Below are positions 25,972 through 34,584 of a stretch of DNA of 64,000 nucleotides, in pieces; the first letter of the stretch is position 1; every line of letters begins with the position of its first letter. The stretch is from Streptomyces reniochalinae (GTDB taxonomy: Bacteria > Actinomycetota > Actinomycetes > Streptomycetales > Streptomycetaceae). Where the stretch lies: contig NZ_QOIM01000057.1 of assembly GCF_003323735.1 (NCBI RefSeq), positions 1 through 64,000 of the forward strand, given 5' to 3'. Made by a program: the position numbers and the translations under genes. The notes under the pieces are model-generated. The model made no database searches. It saw only the letters and a list, made by a program, of their open reading frames with translations, and was not told the origin of the DNA.

Positions 25972-27304
25972 AGCCGCTGACTGCTCCGCCAGGTCTGCGG
26001 ACCGCCCGCCCCACCGGTCGCAGGTGTGGCATTCGGCTGGCCAGGGTCCACAGGGCGATCTCTCCCGCCAGCCGAGCCAATGAGATCTCAAGTCTCATGG
26101 CACTGTCCGCAGTGAGGTGACTGGGCTGGGAACTCCGTGCGAGGTCGAAGCGGGCAGGGTAGGGGAATCGCAGACCGTCGCGGTGGGCCGCGGCGAGCAC
26201 AAGCAGAACGCCGCTGCGAGGTGGCAGGGGGCGACCTCCCACCTCGGCCTGCTCGGAGGCGATACGCAGGAAGAACCGGCGCGGAGGATCGAAGCGCAGG
26301 GTTTCGTCGACCGCCTTGGCCGCGAGGTTCGGTGCTGTCCTGAGTGTCTGCCATTGCTCAGGGCGGGCCGCCAGCGCGGCCACCGCGTTACCGATCAGAC
26401 AGACCGCGATGTCCAGACCGGAGGCGATCAGAGTCCTACAGACTGCGGCGGTCTCTTCCAGACTCGGCTTGTCAGGGACGATGCCCGACCGCTCCGGACT
26501 CGTCGATGGTGTCTCCTGGCGGTCACGCCGTTGCACGTGGTCGATCAGCCTGGTCAGGTCGTTCCCTCTTCCGTTTCCGCTATGGGGAGCGGTGAGTCGG
26601 CTGATCAGGTCGCCTCCAGGGCTCTGTCGCCGCTCACGCTCCAATCGAATGACCAGGGCTGCCAGGTCCTCATGCGCGTCCTTGACCGCTTCGGTCCGGG
26701 CTGCTGAGGGCGTCCCGTGGACGGATCTGCCGATGACATCGCACATGTCGGCGAAGCGTGCTGAGTCCGCTGACGGAATACCGAGCACTTCACCGAGGCA
26801 GGCAACAACGAGTGGATAGGCGAAGTCGTCCACGAGGTCTATGGAGTCGGCTTCAGCGTGCCGGCGAAGCAGGTCGTGCGCGACGGTGTCGATTCGTGTG
26901 GCGGCCTGGTGCAGCGCCGGGCGCAGCAGCGGTTCGGCGATGGCGTACGCCTCGTCGGATCGCTTCGCAGATGAGCGGCGCCCCTCAGTGCGGGCCGGCG
27001 CCGAGCACGCGAGCGCGCAGGTGTCCGCGGGGTGGGTGAGTGATGCGCAGGTCGAGAAGCGCGGATCCTGGAGGACTTGGTGGCAGCCGTCGTACGAGAC
27101 GACGGCGAACAATCCCGTGCGACTGCGGTGGACTGACCCCTGAACTCGCATCTGCTCGTACAACGCACAGGCGTCACCCCGGAAGCCCGGCGCGATGAGC
27201 TTGGCCACAGGGTCACCGGTGCGGGCCAGGAACTTCGCCTTCATGCTGTGCGGGCCGAGGGTGCCTGCGCAAGGCGGCTCGATGTCGTTGGGGTGGTGGT
27301 TCAT
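25934..27304 (-). CDS. Cytochrome P450-like protein lacking the heme cysteine (possible glycosyltransferase activator)
   Basis: 456 aa, ATG 27304 with GGGGAAG upstream. P450 architecture is clear: HRSRTGLFAVVSYDGCHQVL and LQDPRFST at the N-terminus, the ExxR helix ETLRFDPPRR near 333, and PARFDLARSSQPSHL before the heme region. But where P450s have FGxGxHxCxG the protein reads HLTADSAMRLEISLARLAGE, with no Cys, and the I-helix reads ASGLDIAVCLIGN instead of AGxxT. No alternative frame restores the motif. The EryCII/DesVIII family of macrolide clusters has exactly this state and activates EryCIII/DesVII-type glycosyltransferases. Two such glycosyltransferases lie 15-22 kb away. It could also be a decaying P450. 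Confidence 0.7.
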   Translation of the reverse strand: MNHHPNDIEPPCAGTLGPHSMKAKFLARTGDPVAKLIAPGFRGDACALYEQMRVQGSVHRSRTGLFAVVSYDGCHQVLQDPRFSTCASLTHPADTCALACSAPARTEGRRSSAKRSDEAYAIAEPLLRPALHQAATRIDTVAHDLLRRHAEADSIDLVDDFAYPLVVACLGEVLGIPSADSARFADMCDVIGRSVHGTPSAARTEAVKDAHEDLAALVIRLERERRQSPGGDLISRLTAPHSGNGRGNDLTRLIDHVQRRDRQETPSTSPERSGIVPDKPSLEETAAVCRTLIASGLDIAVCLIGNAVAALAARPEQWQTLRTAPNLAAKAVDETLRFDPPRRFFLRIASEQAEVGGRPLPPRSGVLLVLAAAHRDGLRFPYPARFDLARSSQPSHLTADSAMRLEISLARLAGEIALWTLASRMPHLRPVGRAVRRPGGAVSGFTRLPFRVSATG

Positions 27305-27507
27305 GGTCTTCCCCTCAGCAAGCGACTTTGGGCTGGGCGCTGGTCACGGCTGACATCCGCGGGCGTCCGGAGCTCTGGGGTCGTCGTGCACTCGTCGTTG
27401 ATGCGAGTTCTGCCAGGTTGGCGGCAGGGCCTGAGCGACACGTTCCGCAGGTGCGGTGGTGGGTGTGAGCAGGTCGGTGACGACGCGGCTCTCGTTCCGA
27501 CTCATAA

Positions 27508-27549
27508 CTCATGAGTCAACGGTATTCCAAGTGAGACGTAAATGTATCA
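27508..27549 (-). promoter_or_regulatory. TetR-type operator/promoter in front of the P450-like gene
   Basis: 27508-27539 matches 31739-31770 (the TetR start region) at 27 of 32 bases. The palindrome TGAGAC - 6 nt - GTATCA (27532-27549) has the same 6-6-6 layout as the operator at 31763-31780. It lies about 200 bp upstream of the P450-like gene on its strand, with only a doubtful short frame between. It suggests control by the TetR regulator at 31192-31743. Confidence 0.55.
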
Positions 27550-27602
27550 GGTGAACCGTAAACGACTCATCGTGTGCTCCTTCCTGAGCGAAGCCTCGTC
27601 CG

Positions 27603-29372
27603 CTAGCGCTGGACTTGCAGGCGTCGGCGGTGGAGCCATTTCGGTAGTCCAGGGGCCTCCAGGAAGCCCTCCGCGCGGGCCGATGCCAGTCCTATGCGAG
27701 GCAGATCTGCGCTCTTCTCGAAGAGCAGGAAGCGTGGTTCCCAGATCGGGCGGTACTTCGCGTTGGCGCGGTAGAGGGACTCGATCTGCCACCAGCGGGA
27801 GAAGAAGCTCAGCAGCGATCGCCACAGGCGCAGTACCGGTCCGGCGCCGAGCCGTGCTCCGCGCTCGAACACCGAGCGGAACATCGCGAAGTTCAGCGAC
27901 ACTTGGGTGGTGTCGATCTCGCCTGCCCGGCGCAGCAGTTCAATGACCATGTACTCCATCAGGCCGTTGTCGGAGTCGCGGTCGCGCCGCATCAGGTCGA
28001 GGGAGAGCCCGTGAGGGCCCCAGGGCACGAAGGACAGCAGGGCCCGCAGTATGCCGTCGGAGTCGTGGCACTCGACCATCACGCACCGCCCGTCCTCCGG
28101 GTCCCCGAGCCGGCCCAGCGCCATACTGAATCCGCGCTCGGTCGCACCGTTGCGCCAGTCGTCGGCACGCTCGACAAGACGCGCCATCTCGTCGGCGGTG
28201 ATGCCCTCGTGGCGCCGGATGCGCACGGTGTACCCGGCTCGCCGCACCCGGTTGTGGGCCTGCCTCACGGTTCGCATGGCGCGGCCCTCCAAAGTGAAGT
28301 CGGCGACGTCGACGATGGCCTCATCGCCGAGCTCGAGTGCGTCCAGGCCGTGTCGGGCGTAGACGGTGCCTGCTTCCTCGCTCGCGCCTATGACGGCCGG
28401 CACCCAGCCGTGTGCGCGTGCTTCGGCAAGCCACGGGGTGATGGCTCCCGGCCAGGCTTCCGGGTCACCGATCGGGTCCCCGGATGCCAGCGACACACCG
28501 CCCACCACGCGGTAGGCGACTGCGGCCTTCCCGGTCGGGGACCACACCGCGCTCTTGTCCCGGCGCAGTGAGAAGTAGCCGAGGGAGTCGCGCTCTCCGT
28601 GGAGCTCGAGCAGTGTCCGCAGCTGTTTGTCATCGTTCTTGGTGAGCGGGTCGACGGCGCGGCGGGCGCGGAACGCGGCGTAGGCGACAGCGATGACGAG
28701 CGCGGTGCCCAGCATGTTGATGGTGACGTTGGCCCAGTGCGGGACGGCGATCCCCGGGAAGCGCGACTTGTCCACCGTGACCGTGATCAGCTGCCACGTA
28801 CCGTAGCGCCAGCGCTCTGTGATGGTGGGATGGCCCGCGTGGGGCGACTGGTTGGTGGCGGTTACCAGCAACCAGGCAAGCAGGGAAGCCGTGGCCAGAC
28901 CGCTGACGGCCACGACGGCGGCGAGCTTGGGGTTGGAGCGGTCTCCCTTGGCGTAGAACTCTCGCCGTCCTGCCAGCAGCACGACGACGAACGCGGCAGT
29001 GAGAAGAAGTGAGATCCAGTTCTGCGGGTGCCGCCGCCACTGCGGGAAAATCATGGCGAAGCAGACGAGCGCCAGGAAGAGCCCGCTGAGCGCCAGGTTG
29101 AGGATCCATGCCGCGCGTTTGCAGCGCCGCATCGTCACCGCGAGGAAGGCCGTGACCACGCCGGAGGCGAATCCGGCGGTCAGCAGGTACGGCGTGAACA
29201 GGTCCTGTTGGTTGTGCCGCCGCAAGTCCTGGCCGAGGGAGACCCATACGGCGCTGAGGAAGTTGATGAACGCAACTACCCGTAGATACCAGACGGCGTA
29301 GGAGGCGGCCCGCCGCGACAGCGGGGACTCTCGGCCTGCGTCGGTCTGGGGTTTGGCGGGACGCTTGCTCAT
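27603..29372 (-). CDS. MprF-like membrane protein with phosphatidylglycerol lysyltransferase-type (DUF2156) domain
   Basis: 589 aa, ATG 29372 with GGAAGAG upstream. The N-terminal 240 residues contain about six to seven hydrophobic segments (for example LVCFAMIFPQW, AAFVVVLLAGR, VTINMLGTALVIAVAYAAF). From about 260 a soluble GNAT-fold domain has LGYFSLRRDKSAVWSPTGKA, YRVVGGVSLASGDPIGDP, RQAHNRVRRAGYTV and VSLNFAMFRSVFERG, typical of MprF/LysX C-terminal domains. These enzymes move an aminoacyl group from charged tRNA to phosphatidylglycerol, giving cationic-peptide resistance. No lysyl-tRNA synthetase domain is fused, unlike mycobacterial LysX. It lies downstream of an efflux operon but past a strong terminator. 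Confidence 0.85.
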   Translation of the reverse strand: MSKRPAKPQTDAGRESPLSRRAASYAVWYLRVVAFINFLSAVWVSLGQDLRRHNQQDLFTPYLLTAGFASGVVTAFLAVTMRRCKRAAWILNLALSGLFLALVCFAMIFPQWRRHPQNWISLLLTAAFVVVLLAGRREFYAKGDRSNPKLAAVVAVSGLATASLLAWLLVTATNQSPHAGHPTITERWRYGTWQLITVTVDKSRFPGIAVPHWANVTINMLGTALVIAVAYAAFRARRAVDPLTKNDDKQLRTLLELHGERDSLGYFSLRRDKSAVWSPTGKAAVAYRVVGGVSLASGDPIGDPEAWPGAITPWLAEARAHGWVPAVIGASEEAGTVYARHGLDALELGDEAIVDVADFTLEGRAMRTVRQAHNRVRRAGYTVRIRRHEGITADEMARLVERADDWRNGATERGFSMALGRLGDPEDGRCVMVECHDSDGILRALLSFVPWGPHGLSLDLMRRDRDSDNGLMEYMVIELLRRAGEIDTTQVSLNFAMFRSVFERGARLGAGPVLRLWRSLLSFFSRWWQIESLYRANAKYRPIWEPRFLLFEKSADLPRIGLASARAEGFLEAPGLPKWLHRRRLQVQR

Positions 29373-29570
29373 CGTCTCTTCCGTGTCGTGTCGTCAGGGG
29401 GCAGGGCATGGGACAAGGGGGCTGGTGGGATTTGTCGCGGTCGGCGGGTCGGGCGTGATACGAAGTCGGCCGGCGGGCGAGGCGCTTCCACTGCGCGAAG
29501 GAGCCGTGGGCGGTGCTTCTCGACCAGGACGAGGTTCCAGCCCGTCCACTTCGCCCCTGCGTCGGAGCCA

Positions 29571-29610
29571 CCGGTAATGCGGGCCCAAGCACCAGAGCCC
29601 GCATTACCGG
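29571..29610 (-). terminator. Terminator of the TetR-MFS operon
   Basis: Perfect 14-bp inverted repeat, CCGGTAATGCGGGC (29571-29584) and its complement (29597-29610), with a 12-nt loop, 52 bp beyond the MFS stop and 198 bp before the MprF-like start. Confidence 0.8.
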
Positions 29611-29662
29611 CACAGCTTCTGTCTGTTGCGGCAGATACTGCGTCCGCTGTTCAATCCGCCGG

Positions 29663-31195
29663 TCAGTGCTGGACGGGTTCGTTCGTCAGCTTCTGGCCGC
29701 GCAGCAGGAACCAGGCGACGGCAGACGCCAGAAGGAGCAGCACGGCGCCGACGCCGGCGGCGAGTGCCACACCGTCGACGAAGGACTCGCGTGCCGCATG
29801 CAGCAGCGCTGCGACCGCCTCGGCGGGCATGTGCACGGCGGCCACGACGGCTCCGGCCAGCGATTCGTGTGCCGCCTCCGGGGTCCCGGCCGGTCCGGTG
29901 AAGTCCTGGTAGATGTTGGTGACCACGGAACCCAGCAGGGCGATGCCCAGAGCGGTGCCCAGCTCGTAGGCCGTTTCCGAGACCGCCGAGGCGGCGCCGG
30001 CCTGTTCCTTGGGGACGGCCGTGAGGATGATGTCCGAGGTGATCGTGAACGACAGTCCGGCTCCGAACCCGACAAGCAGCAGGGTGGTTCCGATCAGCGG
30101 GTAACCGGTGGTCTGGGTGATCGTGGTCAGCGCGGCCAGGGACAGGCCGATGACGGCCAGGCCGCTGGAGACCACCGCGCGCACCGAGAAGCGCCGTGCC
30201 GCGGCGCCGGCGACCAGACCGGCCACGACCGCGCCCGCGGCGGCCGGCAGCTCGGCGATGCCCGCTTCGATGGGCCGCCGGTCCTGGACGAGTTGCAGGT
30301 ACTGGGAGAGGAAGAACAGCAGACCGGAGAGCCCGAGAATGGTCAGTACGTTGGCCAGGACGGCGCCGCTGAAGCCGCGGTTGCGGAACAGCCGGACGTC
30401 CACCAGCGGGACGGGCAGGGTGCGCTGGCGCCGGACGAAGCCGTAGAGGGCGGCCGCACCGAGCACTCCTGCGGCGAGGGTGAGCCAGGCGAACCCTTCG
30501 GCCGCGGCCTCCTTGATGCCGTAGACGACACCGACCATGCCGATCAACGACAGGAAGACACTCGGCATGTCCCACGGCCCCGGGGAGGGGTTGCGCGATT
30601 CCGGCAGCATCTTGACGCCGACAATGACCAGCAGTGCCATCACGGGCAGGTTGATCAGGAAGACCGAGCCCCACCAGAAGTGCTCCAGCAACACACCGCC
30701 GACGATCGGGCCGACCGCCATGCCCGCCGAGGCGGCGGCGCTCCAGATGCCGATGGCGAGGCTGCGTTCACGCGGGTCGTGGAAGAGGTTGCGGATCAGC
30801 GCGAGCGTGGAGGGCATCAGCGTGGCGCCGGCGACACCGAGCAGCGCCCGGGCGACGACCATCATCTCAGGGGTTAGCGCGTAGGCGTTGAGTATCGAGA
30901 CCAGGCCGAACGCGGTCGCTCCGATCAGCAGCAGGCGCTTGCGGCCGATGCGGTCGCCCAGGCTCCCCATGGAGATGAGCAGGCCGGCGATCACGAACGA
31001 GTAGGCGTCGCCGATCCACAGCAGTTGGGTACCTGAAGGCTGCAGGTCCTCGCTCAGGTAGGGCGTGGCCAGGCCGAGAACCGTGGCGTCCACCGCGACG
31101 AGCAGCACGGCCAAGACCAGGACGCCCAACGCGATCCAGCGGCCCGGTGCCTGCTGCGTGCCGCCCTGCTCAGCCGTACGCAGTGGATGGATCAT
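29663..31195 (-). CDS. MFS drug exporter, DHA2 (14-TM) family
   Basis: 510 aa. ATG at 31195 overlaps the TetR stop (ATGA), so the two are translationally coupled. About 14 membrane segments; motif A is GSLGDRIGRKRLLLIGATAF, followed by LLGVAGATLMPSTLALIRNL and a GPIVGGVLLEHFWWGSVFLI-type motif C region, as in EmrB/LfrA-like multidrug exporters. Predicted proton antiporter for lipophilic or cationic drugs. The open frame extends upstream inside the TetR gene but without homology. Expression should be controlled by the TetR protein encoded ahead of it. Confidence 0.92.
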   Translation of the reverse strand: MIHPLRTAEQGGTQQAPGRWIALGVLVLAVLLVAVDATVLGLATPYLSEDLQPSGTQLLWIGDAYSFVIAGLLISMGSLGDRIGRKRLLLIGATAFGLVSILNAYALTPEMMVVARALLGVAGATLMPSTLALIRNLFHDPRERSLAIGIWSAAASAGMAVGPIVGGVLLEHFWWGSVFLINLPVMALLVIVGVKMLPESRNPSPGPWDMPSVFLSLIGMVGVVYGIKEAAAEGFAWLTLAAGVLGAAALYGFVRRQRTLPVPLVDVRLFRNRGFSGAVLANVLTILGLSGLLFFLSQYLQLVQDRRPIEAGIAELPAAAGAVVAGLVAGAAARRFSVRAVVSSGLAVIGLSLAALTTITQTTGYPLIGTTLLLVGFGAGLSFTITSDIILTAVPKEQAGAASAVSETAYELGTALGIALLGSVVTNIYQDFTGPAGTPEAAHESLAGAVVAAVHMPAEAVAALLHAARESFVDGVALAAGVGAVLLLLASAVAWFLLRGQKLTNEPVQH

Positions 31196-31743
31196 GATGC
31201 GTCCCTTCGCATCGTGCCACCGAGCAGCAGCTCGGCGATCATGTGAGTGAAGTCGTTGCGGGCCACCCGCCCCTCGATGACAGCCCAGCCGCCGGCGGCC
31301 AACAGGCCGTACAGGGCCTCGGTGAGCCACACCGCACTCAGGTCGATCCGGAACTCGCCATCGGCCTGACCACGCCGGAACAGGGCGGTGAGCCGCTCAT
31401 CGATACGGGACCAGCCCGCGTGCTGCCCCTCGCCCTCGAAGAGCTGGTTTTCCGAGTAGAGGAAAGCGAGCAGGCTTGTGCAGGGCTCGAGGGCACGAAC
31501 CAGGCGACGCACCGCGTCGGCTGCCGTCCCCTCCGCCAGGCGGGCCGCGTCCAGAGCCGCCTCGCACTCGGCGATACCGAGATCCTCCAGGGCGCGCACC
31601 AGGACGTCACGCCCGGGGAAGTGACGGTTCAGCGTCGCCCTGCTGATCCCGGCAGCCCGGGCGACCTCTTCCGTGGTCGCCGTGGCCTTGCGCGTCAGCA
31701 GATCGGCAGCGGCACGCAGCACTTGATCACGATCGAAGCTCAT
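31192..31743 (-). CDS. TetR-family repressor of the adjacent exporter
   Basis: 183 aa. The N-terminal helix-turn-helix reads ATTEEVARAAGISRATLNRH, followed by FPGRDVLVRALEDL. The C-terminal domain has LACxS-like TSLLAFLYSENQLF, and WLTEALYGLLAAGGWAVIEG near the end. Its start lies within 20 bp of the palindrome at 31763-31780, so self-repression is likely. A second copy of that palindrome precedes the P450-like gene. Confidence 0.9.
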   Translation of the reverse strand: MSFDRDQVLRAAADLLTRKATATTEEVARAAGISRATLNRHFPGRDVLVRALEDLGIAECEAALDAARLAEGTAADAVRRLVRALEPCTSLLAFLYSENQLFEGEGQHAGWSRIDERLTALFRRGQADGEFRIDLSAVWLTEALYGLLAAGGWAVIEGRVARNDFTHMIAELLLGGTMRRDAS

Positions 31744-31762
31744 GAGTCAACAGTAACCCATG

Positions 31763-31780
31763 TGAGACATGTCTGTCTCA
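31763..31780 (-). promoter_or_regulatory. TetR operator upstream of the TetR-MFS operon
   Basis: Perfect inverted repeat TGAGAC - ATGTCT - GTCTCA, 20 bp upstream of the TetR ATG. TGAGACA and TGTCTCA arms extend it to 7 bp with a 4-bp centre. Confidence 0.75.
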
Positions 31781-31879
31781 TGTGATACAATACCGTCTCT
31801 CATTGCAGGTCGATGACCTTGAAGGACGCCACGCCCCTCTCGATGCAGCCAAGCCGCCAGGCGCGGGTCGAATCCGGCA

Positions 31880-31929
31880 TTGACAGTCATCGTCTCCACC
31901 ATAAACTAGACTGACAAGTCAGACTAGTT
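31880..31929 (+). promoter_or_regulatory. Promoter and operator of the flavin monooxygenase gene
   Basis: TTGACA (31880-31885) and TAAACT (31902-31907) are spaced by 16 bp. Overlapping the -10 is a near-perfect palindrome: AACTAGACTGAC (31904-31915), 2 bp, GTCAGACTAGTT (31918-31929). The core CTGAC-nn-GTCAG recurs at 34566-34577 before the amine oxidase gene. The likely ligand is the TetR regulator at 33217. Confidence 0.7.
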
Positions 31930-31946
31930 TTGGTTTTGGGGCGCGT

Positions 31947-33122
31947 ATGGACTTCGGGACTGTGGAGCCCGTCCGCCACCGACGGGCTCTCGTCGTGGGG
32001 TGCGGCATGGCCGGGTGTGCCGCGGCGTGGTGGCTGGAGCGTGAGGGATGGGAGGTCGTGCTCATCGACAAGGAGGCCGAGCCGTACCCGAGCAGCTATC
32101 TGCTGCAGCTGGATGCTCAAGCGACGCGGGTACTGCGGCTCATGGGCGGCCAGCAGATCGTCGACGAGGTGACCTTCGCGGCGCCGGCGATGTCGGTGCG
32201 GTGGGGCACGCGCAAGGTCCGCAAGCTCAAGATCGACGGTGACAGCGAATGGCGCCTCGCTCGCCGTTCGGTTCTGCTGTCGAGGCTCTTCGCACACCTG
32301 CCCGCAGCAGTCGAAAAGAGACTGGGAGTCGGGCTCGAGGCGCTGGAGCACCGTAGCGACGACGTCCTTGCCCGGTTCAGTGATGGTTCGGCAGAGTCGT
32401 TCGATGTGGTGGTCGGGGCGGACGGGCTGCACTCCGCGGTGCGTCGGCTGACGCTGGCATCCGAAGCGCACAGCGTGTACCGCAATGGCCTGACACACGT
32501 ATGGATCAACGCCGACGTGCCGCTGCCCGACGGGCGTGCGGTGGTCGCCTCCCGTGAGGGGATGCTGTCGATGATCTGGCCGTTCCTGGACACCGACCAG
32601 ACGTCGGTCATGGCGGTTGTTCCCGTGCCGGGCTCGACCGTGCCGGACGAGCCGATGCTGGTCGAGCGGGTCTGCGACATGGTCGGACGCCTGGGCCCGG
32701 ACATGCGCGCTGTCGCGGCGGCAGCGCGGAAGCCCGAGGACACCAAACTGACCCGGTTCTCCCAGGTGCGGCTGCCGCGCTGGTACACCCGTCGGGTCGT
32801 GCTCCTCGGCGACTCGGCGCACTGCATCGACCCGGTGTCCGGCATGGGCGCGCACGCGTCACTGCCGGGCGCAAAGGCACTGGCCGAGTCCCTGCGGGAC
32901 ACCGATGACGTCACTCTCGCGTTCGCGCGGTTCGAGGCCGAGGTCCGGCCCTTCGCCAAAGCGGCGCAGAGCATCACCGCGCGGGCCGTGGAGTTCAGTA
33001 CCAGGACCGAGGGACGCAGCCGCATGGCCACCCTCGCCGGAGGGGTCGGCGACCTGGTGTCCGCCATCCCTGCGACGCTGACGAGGCGCAGCATTCGCAG
33101 GCAGGCCGCCCTCCGGGCCTGA
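31947..33122 (+). CDS. FAD-dependent monooxygenase (UbiH/PHBH type)
   Basis: 391 aa. FAD-binding motifs in order: ALVVGCGMAGCAAAWWLERE with LIDKE closing the ADP-binding fold, VVVGADGLHSAVRRL (DG motif) near residue 155, and LLGDSAHCIDPVSGMGAHAS (GD motif) near 290. The family hydroxylates or epoxidises aromatic and polyketide substrates with NAD(P)H and oxygen. The substrate is unknown. ATG at 31947 follows a GGGGCG stretch. It is controlled from the palindromic promoter just upstream and followed by the probable regulator gene. Confidence 0.88.
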   Translation: MDFGTVEPVRHRRALVVGCGMAGCAAAWWLEREGWEVVLIDKEAEPYPSSYLLQLDAQATRVLRLMGGQQIVDEVTFAAPAMSVRWGTRKVRKLKIDGDSEWRLARRSVLLSRLFAHLPAAVEKRLGVGLEALEHRSDDVLARFSDGSAESFDVVVGADGLHSAVRRLTLASEAHSVYRNGLTHVWINADVPLPDGRAVVASREGMLSMIWPFLDTDQTSVMAVVPVPGSTVPDEPMLVERVCDMVGRLGPDMRAVAAAARKPEDTKLTRFSQVRLPRWYTRRVVLLGDSAHCIDPVSGMGAHASLPGAKALAESLRDTDDVTLAFARFEAEVRPFAKAAQSITARAVEFSTRTEGRSRMATLAGGVGDLVSAIPATLTRRSIRRQAALRA

Positions 33123-33216
33123 GCCTCCTGCCTGGCAGGCCACCAGCGTCATGAGGTCGTGTTGCAGCCGGGCACACTGGTCGCCGAACGATGTCGCTAC
33201 TGCATGAAAGAGATCA

Positions 33217-33771
33217 ATGGGACGCACAGCAGGACGAGGGCCCGAGAACACCAAGCGGTTGATCCTGGACGCCGCAAGGGGCGTCGTCGTGGCACAGGGG
33301 GCCCGGGCGACCCTCGATGACGTGGCAGTCGCGGCCGGGCTGACTCGTGGAGCGGTGATCTACCACTACAGCTCGAAGAACGCGCTGTGGCTCGCGCTGA
33401 CCCAGGACGTGCTCGCCCAGTTCCACCAGGCAGTGCAGGACCGTATCGAGGACGGCCAGGAGCCCGGGCGCCTGGCGCGCGCCTTCATCCGCGCATCGCT
33501 GGAAGGCGACGCGATCGAATTGGTCGGCGAGCGGCTTTTCCTCCTGGCTGCCCTCGCCGTGACTCCTGGAGTCTCGGAGATCGCCTCCGAGGACGGTGCG
33601 CGCTGGAAGGCCAAGATGGCCGATGACGGACTCTCCGTGGGAGCACGCACCGTCATCCTGAACGCCGTCGACGGCGCCGGCCTCATGGCCGGATGGGGGC
33701 TGAGGCCCGACCGGTCCGAAATCGCCGCCCTGCGAACCGAGTTGGAGAAGCTCACTACGCCCGGCACATAG
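33217..33771 (+). CDS. TetR-family regulator, probable repressor of the flavoenzyme genes
   Basis: 184 aa. The DNA-binding part reads ATLDDVAVAAGLTRGAVIYH, then YSSKNALWLALTQDV, matching PF00440 (TetR_N). The C-terminal ligand domain has RLARAFIRASLEGDAIEL and LFLLAALAVTPGVSEIASED. It sits between two flavoenzyme genes whose promoters carry nearly identical palindromes, so it is the best candidate for the cognate factor. Confidence 0.88.
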   Translation: MGRTAGRGPENTKRLILDAARGVVVAQGARATLDDVAVAAGLTRGAVIYHYSSKNALWLALTQDVLAQFHQAVQDRIEDGQEPGRLARAFIRASLEGDAIELVGERLFLLAALAVTPGVSEIASEDGARWKAKMADDGLSVGARTVILNAVDGAGLMAGWGLRPDRSEIAALRTELEKLTTPGT

Positions 33772-33849
33772 CACTGCGTCGATGTCCCAGCCCGGCGCTG
33801 CCCAAGTGTCGCAGCGTCCGGCCGGTCTACGCGTTGAGCGATGACCTTG

Positions 33850-34345
33850 CGATCTGTGCCTCGGGCGGCCATCCGACCAGCGCAAACGCGGATCATGTCG
33901 TGTGACGGCCGAGAGTCACAGCCAATCGTTGAGGCGGTTGATCCCGCACTCGACTGCCTGGCGCCGACGACAGTCCGCTGGGCCGAAGTCTGGAGGTCGG
34001 CCACCGCGTGAGCCGAGCTTCCGGCCGTTTGCGCGCTTGATCAGCCACGTCCAGGATCGTGCAGCGATTCTCGCGGCGGCGCAGGTGGGCGCGGTCCCTA
34101 CGGAGGACGCCCGTTCCGCGCAGAACCGATCGAGGGGAAACATGACTGGCCCGGACCGGTGTGGGGCACGCGAACCCTCTCCCGCACCAGCTCGAACTGC
34201 TGCGCGTCCCCGCGCTGTTCCGCCGTCCCCACAATCGACAGGACGTTCCGGCCTGGCTCGACGGCCAGGTGCAGCTTGGCGGTGACCCTCGCCGCGTGAA
34301 CGTCCCAGCCCGTGAGCTCCGCGCTCGCTGAACACACCGCCCTGC
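33850..34345 (-). mobile_element. Decayed IS5-type transposase remnant
   Basis: Pieces of a DDE transposase lie in different minus-strand frames. One reads TAKLHLAVEPGRNVLSIVG, then EQRGDAQQFELVRERVRVP (the region after the first Asp). Another reads ANGRKLGSRGGRPPDFGPAD, then RRQAVECGINRLNDWL, which matches the C-terminal xERxxNRLKxWR signature of IS5-family transposases. At least two frameshifts separate them, and no terminal inverted repeats were found. The original insertion is no longer mobile. Confidence 0.65.
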
Positions 34346-34553
34346 GGGTTCTTATGCGCGTACCTCCGCCTTCTCTGACCCGAGATGCATCCGCGCAGGC
34401 CGACCGAGGCCAGGGACGGCCGCCCACCGTCGCCCGAGCGAGCGACACGCCTCACCTCGTGTGGGCGACGGCAGCCGGGGGCCTCCCGCGCGGACTGCTT
34501 CCCCTTAGGTCTCTGCGGTTCACCCACCCCTCGTACCGGTGAGCGACTTCACC

Positions 34554-34584
34554 TTGAGAACTACACTGACACGTCAGTACAGTA
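34554..34584 (+). promoter_or_regulatory. Promoter and operator of the amine oxidase gene
   Basis: TTGAGA (34554-34559) and TACAGT (34578-34583) are spaced by 18 bp. Between and over them lies AACTACACTGAC (34559-34570), 2 bp, GTCAGTACAGTA (34573-34584). The left arm differs from that at 31904-31915 by one base, so both promoters should bind the same repressor. Confidence 0.7.

Noticed and set aside
27346..27504. Minus-strand frame of about 52 codons (MSRNESRVVTDLLTPTTAPA...) between the TetR-type operator and the P450-like gene
   Set aside because: No ribosome site and no recognisable family; it may be leader sequence. Worth a look if transcription data appear.
31804..31875. Minus-strand peptide ending GVASFKVIDLQ and stop, which looks like a protein C-terminus
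   Set aside because: Too short to identify, and it overlaps the region just upstream of a good plus-strand promoter. It could be a relic, but this is unsupported.
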